NCBI RefSeq assembly: GCF_023715535.1
Contig: NZ_JAMBOI010000005.1
Coordinates: 120,672 to 184,671 of the forward strand
From: Sporosarcina luteola
GTDB taxonomy: Bacteria; Bacillota; Bacilli; Bacillales_A; Planococcaceae
Length of the DNA: 64,000 nucleotides
Reading direction: 5' to 3'
A model generated the notes under the pieces. The model made no database searches, was not told the DNA's origin, and saw only the letters and a program-made list of their open reading frames with translations. The position numbers and the translations under genes are program-made. Of the stretch, positions 47,029-56,700 are shown one piece after another; positions within the stretch are counted from its first letter, which is position 1; each line of letters begins with the position of its first letter.

Positions 47029-47703
47029 ATGTGTGGCCGTTTCACTTTATTCGCCCCGTATTACGATATTATCGATCGATTCGATATTGAGTCGGCCTTT
47101 GCCGAAAGTGACTATATACCGAGCTACAACATCGCCCCTTCTCAACAAGTGGTTGCCGTCATCAATGATGGTCGGAAAAACCGTTTGGGACATCTTCGTT
47201 GGGGACTCATTCCTCCATGGGCAAAAGATGAGAAGATCGGTTATAAAATGATCAATGCCCGGGCTGAAACGGTAGCCGAAAAACCAAGCTTCCGAAGAGC
47301 TTTCCAAAAACAGCGTTGCATTCTTCCGGCGGATTCATTTTATGAATGGCAAAGGAAAGACGGAGAGAAGATTCCAATGCGCATCAGGCTTAAGAATGAT
47401 GAGTTGTTCGCCATAGCTGGGCTGTGGGAATCATGGAAATCTCCTGACGGTAAGGTCATCCATACATGCACCGCGATTACGACCGCGCCGAATGAATTGA
47501 TGAAACCGATCCATGACAGGATGCCGGTCATTTTGAAGAGGGAGGACGAGGCGGCTTGGCTTGACCCGCTAAATGATGATGTGGATTTCCTGGGGAATAT
47601 GTTACGTTCGTTCGATGAGAAGCAGATGGATGCCTATAGTGTCTCATCTGCTGTGAATTCACCGAAGAATAATGAAGCAAATCTTATTGTTCCGGTTTGT
47701 TGA
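47029..47703 (+). CDS. yedK: SOS response-associated peptidase, HMCES/YedK family
   Basis: A 224-residue protein that covalently traps abasic sites in single-stranded DNA through Cys2. The start is set at ATG 47029, since catalysis needs the cysteine right after methionine (MCGRFTLF); AAAGAGGTGG fits. Other conserved parts are YNIAPSQ, RWGLIPPWAK, NARAET, ILPADSFYEWQ and the catalytic histidine in KPIHDRMPVIL. No LexA-type box is seen upstream. It protects DNA at stalled forks. Confidence 0.94.
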   Translation: MCGRFTLFAPYYDIIDRFDIESAFAESDYIPSYNIAPSQQVVAVINDGRKNRLGHLRWGLIPPWAKDEKIGYKMINARAETVAEKPSFRRAFQKQRCILPADSFYEWQRKDGEKIPMRIRLKNDELFAIAGLWESWKSPDGKVIHTCTAITTAPNELMKPIHDRMPVILKREDEAAWLDPLNDDVDFLGNMLRSFDEKQMDAYSVSSAVNSPKNNEANLIVPVC

Positions 47704-47771
47704 TTGAAATTTGAAACGAATCTCTCCTAATTAACGTCTACTTGTTAATGAGGGAGAGGGGTTGGAATCGT

Positions 47772-48350
47772 TTGAGATGCAAGAATATACTTCCTGTCGG
47801 CCTAATGTTGTTGGTTTTATTATGGTGGAAACCATTGGATGTTTCTGCTTGCTCATGCATCATGCCGCCATCGCCGGAAGAAGCATTAGATAAGGCGGAT
47901 GCAGTATTCAGTGGCGAAGTGGTGGAAATTGTCGAGAATAAGAAGTTCTTTGGGGGCGCTTATGGCAGAACAGTCCATCTCAAAGTGGATAAAGCCTGGA
48001 AGGGAATAAAAGAATCCGAGACGTCCATTACTACCGGATATGATGACGGGGATTGTGGATACTCCTTTGAAAAGGGGCAGAAATATCTTGTTTATGCATC
48101 GGCAAGTAACATGTATGTACCGGGCACTTTATCCACGACGATTTGTCATAGGACGACTGAACTTTCCAACGCGGCAGAAGACTTGAACGAACTAGGAGAA
48201 GGTCAGGAAGTTAGCAATGATGGCAGTCAAGAGGAAACTTTAGATGAAGGCATCATTCGATGGTGGGTGTTCGGACTTTTCGTTCTTGGTTTACTTGCTA
48301 TTTTTCTTGGTTTCCGATATAAGAATAAACGAAAAAAAGCGCGCGGCTAA
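47772..48350 (+). CDS. Membrane-anchored NTR/TIMP-like protein
   Basis: A 192-residue exported protein. A signal peptide ends at about residue 27 (DVSACSC), after which the start CSCIMPPSPEEALDKADAVF resembles the netrin/TIMP-like domain in which the N-terminal cysteine pairs internally. A C-terminal helix (about residues 160-180) and basic tail anchor it. TTG 47772 has GAGAGGGG ten bases before. The inverted repeat around ATTAAC/GTTAAT at 47730-47750 lies in the leader. Function unknown. Confidence 0.7.
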   Translation: MRCKNILPVGLMLLVLLWWKPLDVSACSCIMPPSPEEALDKADAVFSGEVVEIVENKKFFGGAYGRTVHLKVDKAWKGIKESETSITTGYDDGDCGYSFEKGQKYLVYASASNMYVPGTLSTTICHRTTELSNAAEDLNELGEGQEVSNDGSQEETLDEGIIRWWVFGLFVLGLLAIFLGFRYKNKRKKARG

Positions 48351-48366
48351 CGATCACTGCGCGTTT
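48333..48366. terminator. Hairpin overlapping the stop codon
   Basis: GCGCGCGG..CTGCGCG pairs across the stop of the NTR-like gene and is followed by TTTTG; the opposite side has AAAAAA. It probably serves both convergent genes. Confidence 0.65.
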
Positions 48367-48368
48367 TG

Positions 48369-48983
48369 TTATGTGAATGCCATCATCTGATCGAGCGGTC
48401 CTTGAGGTAGAATGATATCCGCAATATCTAAAATGGGAATCGGGAAGTATGGGAACCCCCATGCATATGGTGTAATTTCGTATAACTGGAAATAAATGAT
48501 TAGTGAAGTGTCGGCAATATAGAAATCCTGATCAGGTCGAATTATTGTAAATGGGGGGTCCAATAACTGGATGTCCCATTTAGTAATGTCTATTCGGATT
48601 ATGTCAGATAACTTCTTTACATAATCGCTTCCCGGTTGGAATAGGTCCTTGAGTGCATATTGTTTGCCGGTTTTCGTATCAAACGTAAGCGACTTGATGA
48701 TTGTATGCCCATGAGCGCCACCAGTGAAAGAGTAAACAATTAAGTTTAAGCTGAGAATCCCACGCTGATTGTTCTTTATTTCGAAATTGGCCAGCAGTTC
48801 GACGAGCACAGGATTGTAAAACTGTTGATCGACAAGGACTTCATTGAGGGTGCGGATGATGGCGCTGTTTATTTTCCGTTGAATGAGTGCATCTTTCATT
48901 TGTGTCACAACAGGGTAATAGACATTGATTTTGGGCGAGGAATGAGGAAGTTTCTTCGTCAATATGGAAACCGGAAAATCCAA
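48369..48983 (-). CDS. DUF3298/DUF4163 (RsiV-like) domain protein
   Basis: A 204-residue protein with the DUF4163-DUF3298 arrangement: FPVSILTKKLPHSSP then YYPVVTQMKD, FEIKNNQRGILSLNL, GGAHGHTIIKSLTFD and KDLFQPGSDYVKKLSDIIR. The family includes the anti-sigma factor RsiV ectodomain, but no membrane segment is present here, so the role is unclear. I place the start at TTG 48983, with AAAGAAAGGA upstream, from the family length; the frame is open further to 49163. Confidence 0.75.
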   Translation of the reverse strand: MDFPVSILTKKLPHSSPKINVYYPVVTQMKDALIQRKINSAIIRTLNEVLVDQQFYNPVLVELLANFEIKNNQRGILSLNLIVYSFTGGAHGHTIIKSLTFDTKTGKQYALKDLFQPGSDYVKKLSDIIRIDITKWDIQLLDPPFTIIRPDQDFYIADTSLIIYFQLYEITPYAWGFPYFPIPILDIADIILPQGPLDQMMAFT

Positions 48984-49153
48984 CTCGGCAACGTCCTTTC
49001 TTTTCCGTAAGTCCTCTAGTATATGAGAAGAGGAATGACAAATGACTTCTTTGAAAAAATACATCGGTTTATGGACATACTGCATAACATTTAGCATTTC
49101 GTTCAAAATTATGGTAGGATTTAGATTCACAAAAGAAGAGGACGTGAAAATGA

Positions 49154-49528
49154 ATGATCTCAATTACAATTCCGAAGCCGGATGTCACCATTCAGCAGCG
49201 CCAGCAAGAAATGAAAGCAGAGGAAGCGCCGATCAAACCGATCAACGGCTTTATCGATCTGCATGAAATCCCGCGCGACAAAGGGGGACTTATCCTTTTT
49301 TACAATAAAAGTGATGAACTACTATTCGCGGGGAAAGCAAGAAAGCTTCGTCAGCGCGTAAAAAAACATCTTGAAGACAATGTGTCACCTGTGAAAAATC
49401 ACCGAGATGAAATAAACAAAATCTCCGTCATCGTTATCGAAGATCCGATGGAACGGGAAATCTATGAAACGTATATCATCAATACATTGCGCGCAAAATA
49501 TAATGTAGATAAAGTATTTTTCGAATAA
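49154..49528 (+). CDS. Small GIY-YIG-like endonuclease domain protein
   Basis: A 124-residue protein that is almost only a GIY-YIG fold. LILFYN and LLFAGKARKLRQRVKKH stand for the GIY and YIG strands with the catalytic arginine, and EREIYETYIINTLRAKYN carries the metal-binding glutamate. Similar short proteins are annotated as nucleotide excision repair endonucleases, as UvrC has this domain. The GIY tyrosine is replaced by a FYN pattern, so activity is uncertain. AGAGGAC precedes the start. Confidence 0.78.
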   Translation: MISITIPKPDVTIQQRQQEMKAEEAPIKPINGFIDLHEIPRDKGGLILFYNKSDELLFAGKARKLRQRVKKHLEDNVSPVKNHRDEINKISVIVIEDPMEREIYETYIINTLRAKYNVDKVFFE

Positions 49529-49533
49529 CTGAA

Positions 49534-49578
49534 AGCAGCCGATCACCCGATGTAAAAATGGGCGATCGGCTTTTTTTA
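49534..49578 (+). terminator. Rho-independent terminator
   Basis: AGCCGATC and GATCGGCT pair, with inner CCC/GGG, followed by TTTTTTT. Confidence 0.88.
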
Positions 49579-49597
49579 TATGGATGAATAATACTGC

Positions 49598-49700
49598 TTT
49601 ACAATGTGAAATGAATCGATTATTATAGAGAAGCAAAGTTTCCTTAGGGAAACATTTGGATGATTTATTTTTTTGAGCTTAAAGTTGCCTTCGGGAAACT
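49598..49700 (+). promoter_or_regulatory. mnt operon promoter with two MntR-like operators
   Basis: TTTACA (49598-49603) and TATTAT (49621-49626) are 17 bases apart. A palindrome GTTTCCTTAGGGAAAC (49638-49653) lies just after the expected start point, and a related site AGTTGCCTTCGGGAAACT lies at 49683-49700. Both resemble MntR/DtxR-family boxes, which fits repression by manganese. The regulator is inferred. Confidence 0.75.
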
Positions 49701-49760
49701 TCCTGCGACATACAGACATACAGTAGTAACTAAATTGAATTCAGAAAGAGAGATGCTAAA

Positions 49761-50504
49761 ATGACCTATCAAGTAGAGGTGAAAGATTTATCGGTTTCTT
49801 ATGATGGGGAAAATGTATTGAAAAATATTAATTTCAACGTTGACGGCGGTAAGCTGATCGGCATCATCGGGCCGAATGGGGCTGGCAAATCCACTTTGAT
49901 GAAAGCAGTTTTGGATTTGATTCATCGAGATCATGGAGAGGTGTTAATAGACGGCAAACCGATGAAAGATGTCCGAAAAAAAGTCGCATATGTCCCTCAA
50001 CGGGCTGCAATCGATTGGGATTTCCCGATAACAGTTCAGAAGACTGTTCAGTTAGGGACCTATCCACAAGTCGGCATCTTCCGACGTCCTGGAAGGTCCG
50101 AAAAGCAGTGGGCACTGGAATGCCTGCAAAAGGTCGGAATGGATCAGTTTGCAAAGCGGCAGATCGGCGAGTTGTCGGGTGGGCAGCAACAACGTGTGTT
50201 TTTAGCACGGGCACTTGCACAGAAAGCGAATATATTCTTCTTGGATGAACCGTTCGTCGGCATTGATGTCACGAGTGAGGCACTCATCATCGGCATACTG
50301 AAGGAGCTGAGAGATGCTGGGAACTCGGTATTTGTCGTTCATCACGATTTAACAAAAGTGGAAGATTATTTCGATGAACTTCTGCTACTCAATAAAGAGT
50401 TGATTACATCTGGTCCGGTGGAACGGGTCATGCAGCCAGAATCATTGAAAACCGCATACCAGTCACAATATGGATTATGGGATACATTGGGGGTCACTAT
50501 ATAA
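49761..50504 (+). CDS. mntB: Manganese ABC transporter ATP-binding protein
   Basis: A 247-residue ATPase of the metal-type ABC importers. Walker A GPNGAGKST (about residues 37-45), Q-loop YVPQR, signature LSGGQQQR, Walker B FFLDEP and switch HHDL are intact. The stretch IDWDFPITV is typical of the manganese/zinc group. It starts the three-gene operon and ends in a TAATG overlap with the permease. The SBP ligand set points to manganese. Confidence 0.93.
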   Translation: MTYQVEVKDLSVSYDGENVLKNINFNVDGGKLIGIIGPNGAGKSTLMKAVLDLIHRDHGEVLIDGKPMKDVRKKVAYVPQRAAIDWDFPITVQKTVQLGTYPQVGIFRRPGRSEKQWALECLQKVGMDQFAKRQIGELSGGQQQRVFLARALAQKANIFFLDEPFVGIDVTSEALIIGILKELRDAGNSVFVVHHDLTKVEDYFDELLLLNKELITSGPVERVMQPESLKTAYQSQYGLWDTLGVTI

Positions 50505-51385
50505 TGGACTTCATTTCCGACATCCAAAATTATGTATTTTTGCAGAAGGCATTGTTTACTTCAATTATGGTTGGCATCATATGTGGAGTGATAGGTTGCT
50601 TTATCATTCTGAGAGGCATGGCGTTGATGGGAGATGCCATTTCACACGCGGTTTTGCCTGGCATTGCGGTCTCCTATATGCTTGGCATCAATTATCTTTA
50701 CGGGGCAGTTTTCACTGGGCTTTTGACTTCCGTAGGCATCGGTTTCATTTCACAAAACAGCCGGGTGAAAAATGATTCGTCAATCGGTATCGTTTTCAGC
50801 TCTTTTTTCGCACTTGGCATCATCTTGATTGCCAAAGCGAAATCAACCATAGATCTGACAAGCATTTTGTTCGGGAATGTACTTTCCGTTAGATCCTCAG
50901 ATATGTGGATGACTTTGGTCATCGGGACGATCGTGTTGCTCGTCGTCATTCTGTTCTATAAGGAACTGCTCGTCAGCACGTTCGATCCGACATTTGCGGC
51001 TTCCTACGGATTGCCGAATCGGCTGATCCATTATGTCCTGATGATTCTTCTGACATTGGTGACAGTGGCCTCTCTGCAGACGGTCGGTGTCATTCTCGTT
51101 GTGGCGATGCTCATCACTCCCGCTTCGACAGCTTATTTATTGACGAACCGATTGTCCGTGATGATTGTGCTTTCTGCGGCATTCGGCGCGTTCTCAGCAA
51201 TTGTCGGACTTTATTTCAGTTTTGAGCATAATTTATCATCCGGTGCGGTCATTGTTCTCGTTACAACTGTCTTGTTCCTGATCGCTTTTGTATTCTCACC
51301 TAAACAAGGCATCTTTTGGCGTTATGTCAGGATCCGTAAAAATAGAAATGGAGCAACTATTAGAAAGAAGGAGTCTTTTGAATGA
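50504..51385 (+). CDS. mntC: Manganese ABC transporter permease
   Basis: A 293-residue integral membrane protein of the ABC-3 family with about nine helices. GDAISHAVLPGIAVSY near residue 53 is the family signature, and QTVGVILVVAMLITPASTAYLL lies in the C-terminal half. ATG 50504 overlaps the ATPase stop. Only one permease gene is present, so it probably forms a homodimer, unlike the mntC-mntD pair of B. subtilis. Confidence 0.92.
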   Translation: MDFISDIQNYVFLQKALFTSIMVGIICGVIGCFIILRGMALMGDAISHAVLPGIAVSYMLGINYLYGAVFTGLLTSVGIGFISQNSRVKNDSSIGIVFSSFFALGIILIAKAKSTIDLTSILFGNVLSVRSSDMWMTLVIGTIVLLVVILFYKELLVSTFDPTFAASYGLPNRLIHYVLMILLTLVTVASLQTVGVILVVAMLITPASTAYLLTNRLSVMIVLSAAFGAFSAIVGLYFSFEHNLSSGAVIVLVTTVLFLIAFVFSPKQGIFWRYVRIRKNRNGATIRKKESFE

Positions 51386-52311
51386 AACGTAAACTTTTGA
51401 CACTTAGCATTGTGTCCATAATGGCACTGCTTCTCAGTGCTTGCGGCGGGAAAAAAGAGGGGGCGGAGGAGGATGAAATCCAAATCGTAGCTACATTTTC
51501 CATATTAACCGATATCGTAAATGAAGTGGGAGGCGACCGGGTCGCCGTGCATAGCATGGTTCCGATAGGCACTGACCCGCATGAGTACGAACCGTTGCCC
51601 GAAGATATCAAAAAAGCGGCTGATGCGGATGCAATCTTTTACAATGGCCTGAATTTAGAAGGCGGAAAAACTGGTTGGTTTTCCAAACTGATCGCCTCCG
51701 TCGGAAAAGATGAGAATGATGTATATGAATTGATGGCTGGTGTGGAACCGAAATATATTACGACCGCCGACGGAAAAGACGAGGAGATTAATCCTCATGC
51801 TTTTCTTGATCCGATCGTAGGCATTCAAATGGTCGAAAACGCGCGCGACGCTCTATCGGAGATCGACCCTGACCATAAAGACTCCTATGAGAAGAATGCG
51901 GACGCATTGCTGAAGGAATTGCATGGTATCGATGAGTTGTATAAGACGAAAATCAGCGAGATTCCTGAAGAGCACCGCATCCTTGTCACTAGTGAGCGTG
52001 CCTACCAATATATGACGGATCGCTATGGGTTGCAGGAAGCGTTCCTATGGGATATCGACACGGAGGAAATCGGTACGCCACGACAAATCAAGAGTTTGGT
52101 CGATTTTATCAAGGAGCATGATGTGCCAGCCTTATTTGTTGAAACGAATGTAGATAGACGTCCGATGGAAACCGTGTCGAAGGAGACAGGCGTTGACATC
52201 GCTTCAGAACTTTATTCGGATGAGCTCGGTAAACCGGGGACGGACGGCGGGTCATATGTTAAGTTTCTACGATACAATATTGAAAAGATCCATGACGGAT
52301 TAATGCGGTGA
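51382..52311 (+). CDS. mntA: Manganese-binding lipoprotein of ABC transporter
   Basis: A 309-residue cluster A-I substrate-binding protein. The lipobox is LLSAC (Cys21). Metal ligands fall at His67 (TDPHEYE), His139 (NPHAFLDP), Glu205 (TSERAYQY) and Asp280 (YSDELG); this two-His, Glu, Asp set is the one known for manganese proteins such as PsaA, while zinc proteins use a third histidine. The acid- and His-rich loop of zinc binders is absent. It overlaps the permease by ATGA. Confidence 0.93.
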   Translation: MKRKLLTLSIVSIMALLLSACGGKKEGAEEDEIQIVATFSILTDIVNEVGGDRVAVHSMVPIGTDPHEYEPLPEDIKKAADADAIFYNGLNLEGGKTGWFSKLIASVGKDENDVYELMAGVEPKYITTADGKDEEINPHAFLDPIVGIQMVENARDALSEIDPDHKDSYEKNADALLKELHGIDELYKTKISEIPEEHRILVTSERAYQYMTDRYGLQEAFLWDIDTEEIGTPRQIKSLVDFIKEHDVPALFVETNVDRRPMETVSKETGVDIASELYSDELGKPGTDGGSYVKFLRYNIEKIHDGLMR

Positions 52312-52324
52312 ATCATGCGATTTA

Positions 52325-52356
52325 CGGGACATCCTTTCGAAGGGTGTTCCGTTTTT
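52325..52356 (+). terminator. Terminator of the mnt operon
   Basis: CGGGACATCC and GGGTGTTCCG pair around TTTCGAA, followed by TTTTT. Confidence 0.8.
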
Positions 52357-52424
52357 CGTTTGAATTTAATTCCGGCCGGACTTACTGTAAAATGAATGGT
52401 AGATTGCATGAACGTGCAATCCTT

Positions 52425-52604
52425 GAAATGCGCAATTGGAGACTTTTATGCGTCGATTTTGGAATTTATGCGTTTCTGACGACGTTTATGCGTAGTTACA
52501 GGGAATTATGCGTTTTTACGAGCTTTTATGAGCCGTTTCAGAGATTTATGCGTCTTTACGAGCTTTTATGTGTCGTTTCAGAGATTTATACGTTTTAAAT
52601 AACA
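52425..52604 (+). repeat. 20-bp tandem array, core TTTATGCGT (array B2)
   Basis: Eight units start at 52445, 52465, 52485, 52505, 52525, 52545, 52565 and 52585 in exact 20-base steps, with a degenerate unit at 52425. The core is TTTATGCGT, with variants ATTATGCGT, TTTATGAGC, TTTATGTGT and TTTATACGT. The variable parts CGTTTCAGAGA and (C/T)TTTACGAGCT each occur twice, showing a 40-bp duplication. It lies between mntA and sbcD, both on the plus strand. Confidence 0.88.
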
Positions 52605-52638
52605 AGTAAAATATAGATTATGCAGGGGGTTGAGAGTA

Positions 52639-53790
52639 TTGAAGTTTTTTCATACTGCCGATTGGCATCTTGGCAAGCTGGTGCAAGGCGTGTATATGAC
52701 GGAGGGGCAGCGGCATGTCCTTCGGCAATTCGTCGATGCCGTGCGTGAGGAGAAGCCCGATGCGGTCATCATTGCCGGTGATTTGTATGATCGTGCGGTT
52801 CCGCCGCCGGAAGCGGTCTCTTTATTGGATGAAGTGCTGTGGGAAATTGTCATGGAGCTGAAAACTCCGGTCATTGCGGTGGCGGGGAACCATGATAGCC
52901 CCGGACGTCTGCAATTCGGCAGCAGATTGATGCAATCGAACGGCTTTCATATCGTGGGACAAATGTCTGCGCAACCGGAGCCGGTCGTTCTGAAGGATTC
53001 TTTCGGTGAAGTCCATTTCCATCTCGTACCGTATTGCGACCCATCGATAGTGAAGCATTTATACGAAGACGGTGACGTCGTCGCCCATCATACAGCGATG
53101 GAGAAAGTGGTAGAACGAATTTGCAGCTCGATGGATCGGAACGCCCGACATGTGTTTGTGGGACATGCATTTGTCACTCCTTTCGGCGAGGAAGAGGAGA
53201 ATACGAGCGATTCGGAGCGTCCGCTCGCAATTGGCGGAGCGGAATATGTTGCTGCACGTCTGTTTACACAATTCGATTATACGGCACTCGGCCATTTGCA
53301 CCAGGCTCATTATGTCTCTGATGAAAAAATCCGTTATGCAGGTTCCCCGATGAAATATTCGATTTCGGAAGAGCGGCATGCAAAAGGTTTTTTTATCGTG
53401 GACATGGACGACGAAGGTAATGTGGAAGTGGAAAAGAGAGCACTGACTCCATTACATGATATGCGTACAGTAGAAGGGACGATGGAAGATATTCTTGCAC
53501 ATCCACCTAGCAGTGATTATGTATTCGTGAAGCTGCATGACGAGACGCCAATTTTATTCCCGATGGAAAAAGTGAAGTCCGTCTATCCGAATGCTATGCA
53601 TATCGAAAGGAAATTGGTGAGGACTGCGGCTACAATTGAACACCAATCGGCGGCCGCTACGGAAAAACCGGATGATATGACACTGTTCAGGTTCTTTTAT
53701 TCACAGATGAATGATATGGAACCTGATGCTGAAACGGAGAGGATTTTTGCTGAAGTTCTGCAGGAAGTCAAAGGAGGCGTTGAAAGATGA
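52639..53790 (+). CDS. sbcD: DNA repair exonuclease subunit SbcD
   Basis: The Mre11-like nuclease of the SbcCD complex, which cuts DNA hairpins and ends bound by protein. The 383-residue protein has the metallophosphoesterase motifs FHTADWHLGK, IIAGDLYDRAVPP, VAGNHDSPGRL, VGHAF and LGHLHQAH, all with their metal ligands. TTG 52639 is favoured by the family start MKFFHTADWHLG and AGGGGG spacing; TTG 52630 is too close. It overlaps sbcC by ATGA. Confidence 0.95.
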   Translation: MKFFHTADWHLGKLVQGVYMTEGQRHVLRQFVDAVREEKPDAVIIAGDLYDRAVPPPEAVSLLDEVLWEIVMELKTPVIAVAGNHDSPGRLQFGSRLMQSNGFHIVGQMSAQPEPVVLKDSFGEVHFHLVPYCDPSIVKHLYEDGDVVAHHTAMEKVVERICSSMDRNARHVFVGHAFVTPFGEEEENTSDSERPLAIGGAEYVAARLFTQFDYTALGHLHQAHYVSDEKIRYAGSPMKYSISEERHAKGFFIVDMDDEGNVEVEKRALTPLHDMRTVEGTMEDILAHPPSSDYVFVKLHDETPILFPMEKVKSVYPNAMHIERKLVRTAATIEHQSAAATEKPDDMTLFRFFYSQMNDMEPDAETERIFAEVLQEVKGGVER

Positions 53791-56700
53791 AGCCGATCCA
53801 ATTGACGATGACTGCTTTCGGGCCTTACAAAGGAACGGAAACGATCGATTTCCGCCAGCTTGAAGACCATCGGCTATTCGTTGTATCCGGGGCGACAGGT
53901 GCTGGGAAGACAACGATTTTCGATGGAATCTGTTTTGCTTTATATGGACAGGCGAGTGGAGAGGACAGAACGGAATTCCGCTCGATGAGAAGCGATTTTG
54001 CAGATGATGCTGTTCAGACAGCCGTGGAATTGATTTTTGAAATAAATGGCCGTGCTTTCCGGATTATGAGGCAGATCCCCTATACAAAAAGTGGAAATAA
54101 AAGCGAGACGACTGCAAGAAGTGAGTTCTTTGAACTGGTGGACGGCGGAGAAGTGCCATTTGTCGATCGGCAAATCGTCTCGGAGATCAATCGGAAAGTC
54201 GAGGAGCTTGTTGGCTTTACACAAGCCCAATTCAGCCAGATCGTCATGCTCCCACAAGGTGAATTCCGGAAGTTCCTTACATCTGATACTGAAAATAAAG
54301 AAACGATCATGAGGAAAATCTTCAAAACGGAGGATTACAGAGAAATCGTAAATCGCTTGAAGATAAAAAGAGACAATGCAAATCAACAGTTGATGGATGA
54401 AAAAAGGAAAATGGATGGATTTATCCAACAAATTACGAATATCATTCCACCGAGGGAGTCACCTATCTTTGAAGTTTTATCTCAGGAGTATGCGAACGCT
54501 TCGCAAGTGATGGGTGGGCTCGAAAAGGAAATTTCCCATTATGGCATGAAGCGTGCCGAGGATGAAGCTAAGTATACAGCTGCCTATCAACAGCATGCTG
54601 AAATGTTGGAGGCGTATCACGCAGCTAAAAAGTGCAATGAGCAATTTGCGCAGCTAAGTCAACGTAAACTCGCCCTTGAACAATTACAGGAGGAAATCCC
54701 TTCTGTGCATGTGAAGGAAAAGCGGATTGCTGACGCCGAGCGGGCATCCATCATCCATGAAATCGAAAGCCAATTCCGACTGTTGGAAGAAGAAGCAAAG
54801 TCAAAGGAAAAGGAGCACCAAAATGCAATCGCGGCACTTCAAAATGCGACGAAATGGCTGGAAGAGAATCAGCATGCCTATAAGGAAGAGGAGGGGAAAG
54901 AGCAAGAAAGAGGAGCAATTGCGGAACGACTCATCAGGCTGCGTGATCACCTCCCTGCCGTAACGGATTTGGCAGCTAAGGAAGCAAGTGTACGGAATTT
55001 GAAAATGAAGATTGGCAAATTGGAAGGCGAATTCGCAGCGACTTCTGATAGGGTGGAAACAGAAAAAAGAAAAGTGGCCGAACTGAACGTACAAATCGAG
55101 AAATCGGAACAAACGATCACCAATTACGACGAGCTGCTTGAAGAGTTGAACACCATCAGATTGCATTACAAAACCGTCCGTGATTTTGAAAATCTGAAGA
55201 AAGACTACACAATCTGGACAGAAAAGAGAGAGAGTGCATCCGCCAAATTCATTCAAACGAAAAATGAATTTGAGGCTATGCAAAATGCTTGGTTGAATAA
55301 TCAAGCTGCATTTTTGGCACAGACGTTACAGGAAGGGGAGGCTTGCCCTGTCTGTGGAAGCGCCCATCACCCGGCGAAAATCACCGGTCATGATGCCGAA
55401 ACTGTTTCCCGCGATGCACTTGATTTAAAAAGGTCGAATTTGGCGGACGTTGAAAGTGCATTTCGATCAGTTGAGGCGAAATGTGAAAGTGTATTTGCCC
55501 TACTTACAGAAAAAGAACAAGAAATGAAAGAGCTTCAAATCATTGACGGACTGGATGCATTAGTTGCAAAAGGGCAGGAAACAGCTGAGAAAGTGGAGCG
55601 ATTAAAAACTGTAAGGACTGAACTCGTTTCACTTAAAGAGCAGCAAAAGAAAGCGGACAAGGAAACAACTGATTGGATTGCCCGCAAGACGGAGATCGAA
55701 CAGGCATTGTTTGAACAAAAAACGTTATATGCGCAGGAATCTGCATTACTGAAACGAGAGATATCTTCTATTCCGGAAGGGCTTCGGGATCTAACTCGTC
55801 TTCAAGCGGAAATCAAGGATATGGAAACACAGAAACGACAAATGGATGAAGCTTGGCAACGCGCAAGAAAAAACTTGGAAGCGGCAAAGGAACAGCTGGC
55901 GACTTCTGTCAATTCAGAGCACCATTTGAAAAGATCCGTTGATGAAAGCATAGGAAAAAGAGATCTGGCGACAGTCAGATTCCATAAGGCTTTACAAGAC
56001 TCGGAATTCAGTACGGAAGAAGAATACCGGCATGCGAAGATGACAGAGGGGGACAGGCTCCTTCTAAAGGAATACGTCATGCAGTTCAAACAGCGTCTTC
56101 ATGCAGTGAAGGAAGCAATTGTTGAGCTGGAAGCCGGCCTTGCTGGAAAAGAGCAGACGAATCTGGACGTTTTACTGGAGACAATTCAATCGTTGAAGTC
56201 AGCATATGAAAAAGCATTCACGGAGTGGAATAATTCCATTGAATGTGAAAAGGCATTGCTCCGAATGAAGTTGGATATTGAAAAGGCAGCAAAAAACGTG
56301 GAAGATCTGGAAAGGCAAGTCGGTAAAATTACGGACTTATACGATGTCATCCGTGGTCAGAATGATCATAAGCTATCATTCGAACGTTTCATTCAAATCG
56401 ATTATTTGGAGCGTATCATCCAGTCTGCAAATGAAAGGCTGCGTAATTTATCCAATGGGCAATATGAATTGATCCGCAGCGATCGTCAGGAAATCCGTGG
56501 AAAGCAAAGCGGATTAGGGCTGGATGTATATGATGCCTACACCGGACAAAACAGGGATGTGAAGACATTGTCAGGTGGGGAGAAATTCAATGCTTCACTC
56601 AGCTTAGCGCTCGGCATGGCGGATGTCATTCAGAGTTATCAAGGTGCTGTGTCAATTGAAACGATGTTCATCGATGAAGGGTTCGGTACATTGGATGAGG

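Noticed and set aside
49042..49266. 74-residue frame overlapping the GIY-YIG gene start
   Set aside because: Its second half is an out-of-frame reading of the GIY-YIG gene and no ribosome site precedes it.
52308..52598. Open frame across array B2
   Set aside because: It starts inside mntA, runs through the terminator and consists mainly of repeat-derived residues.
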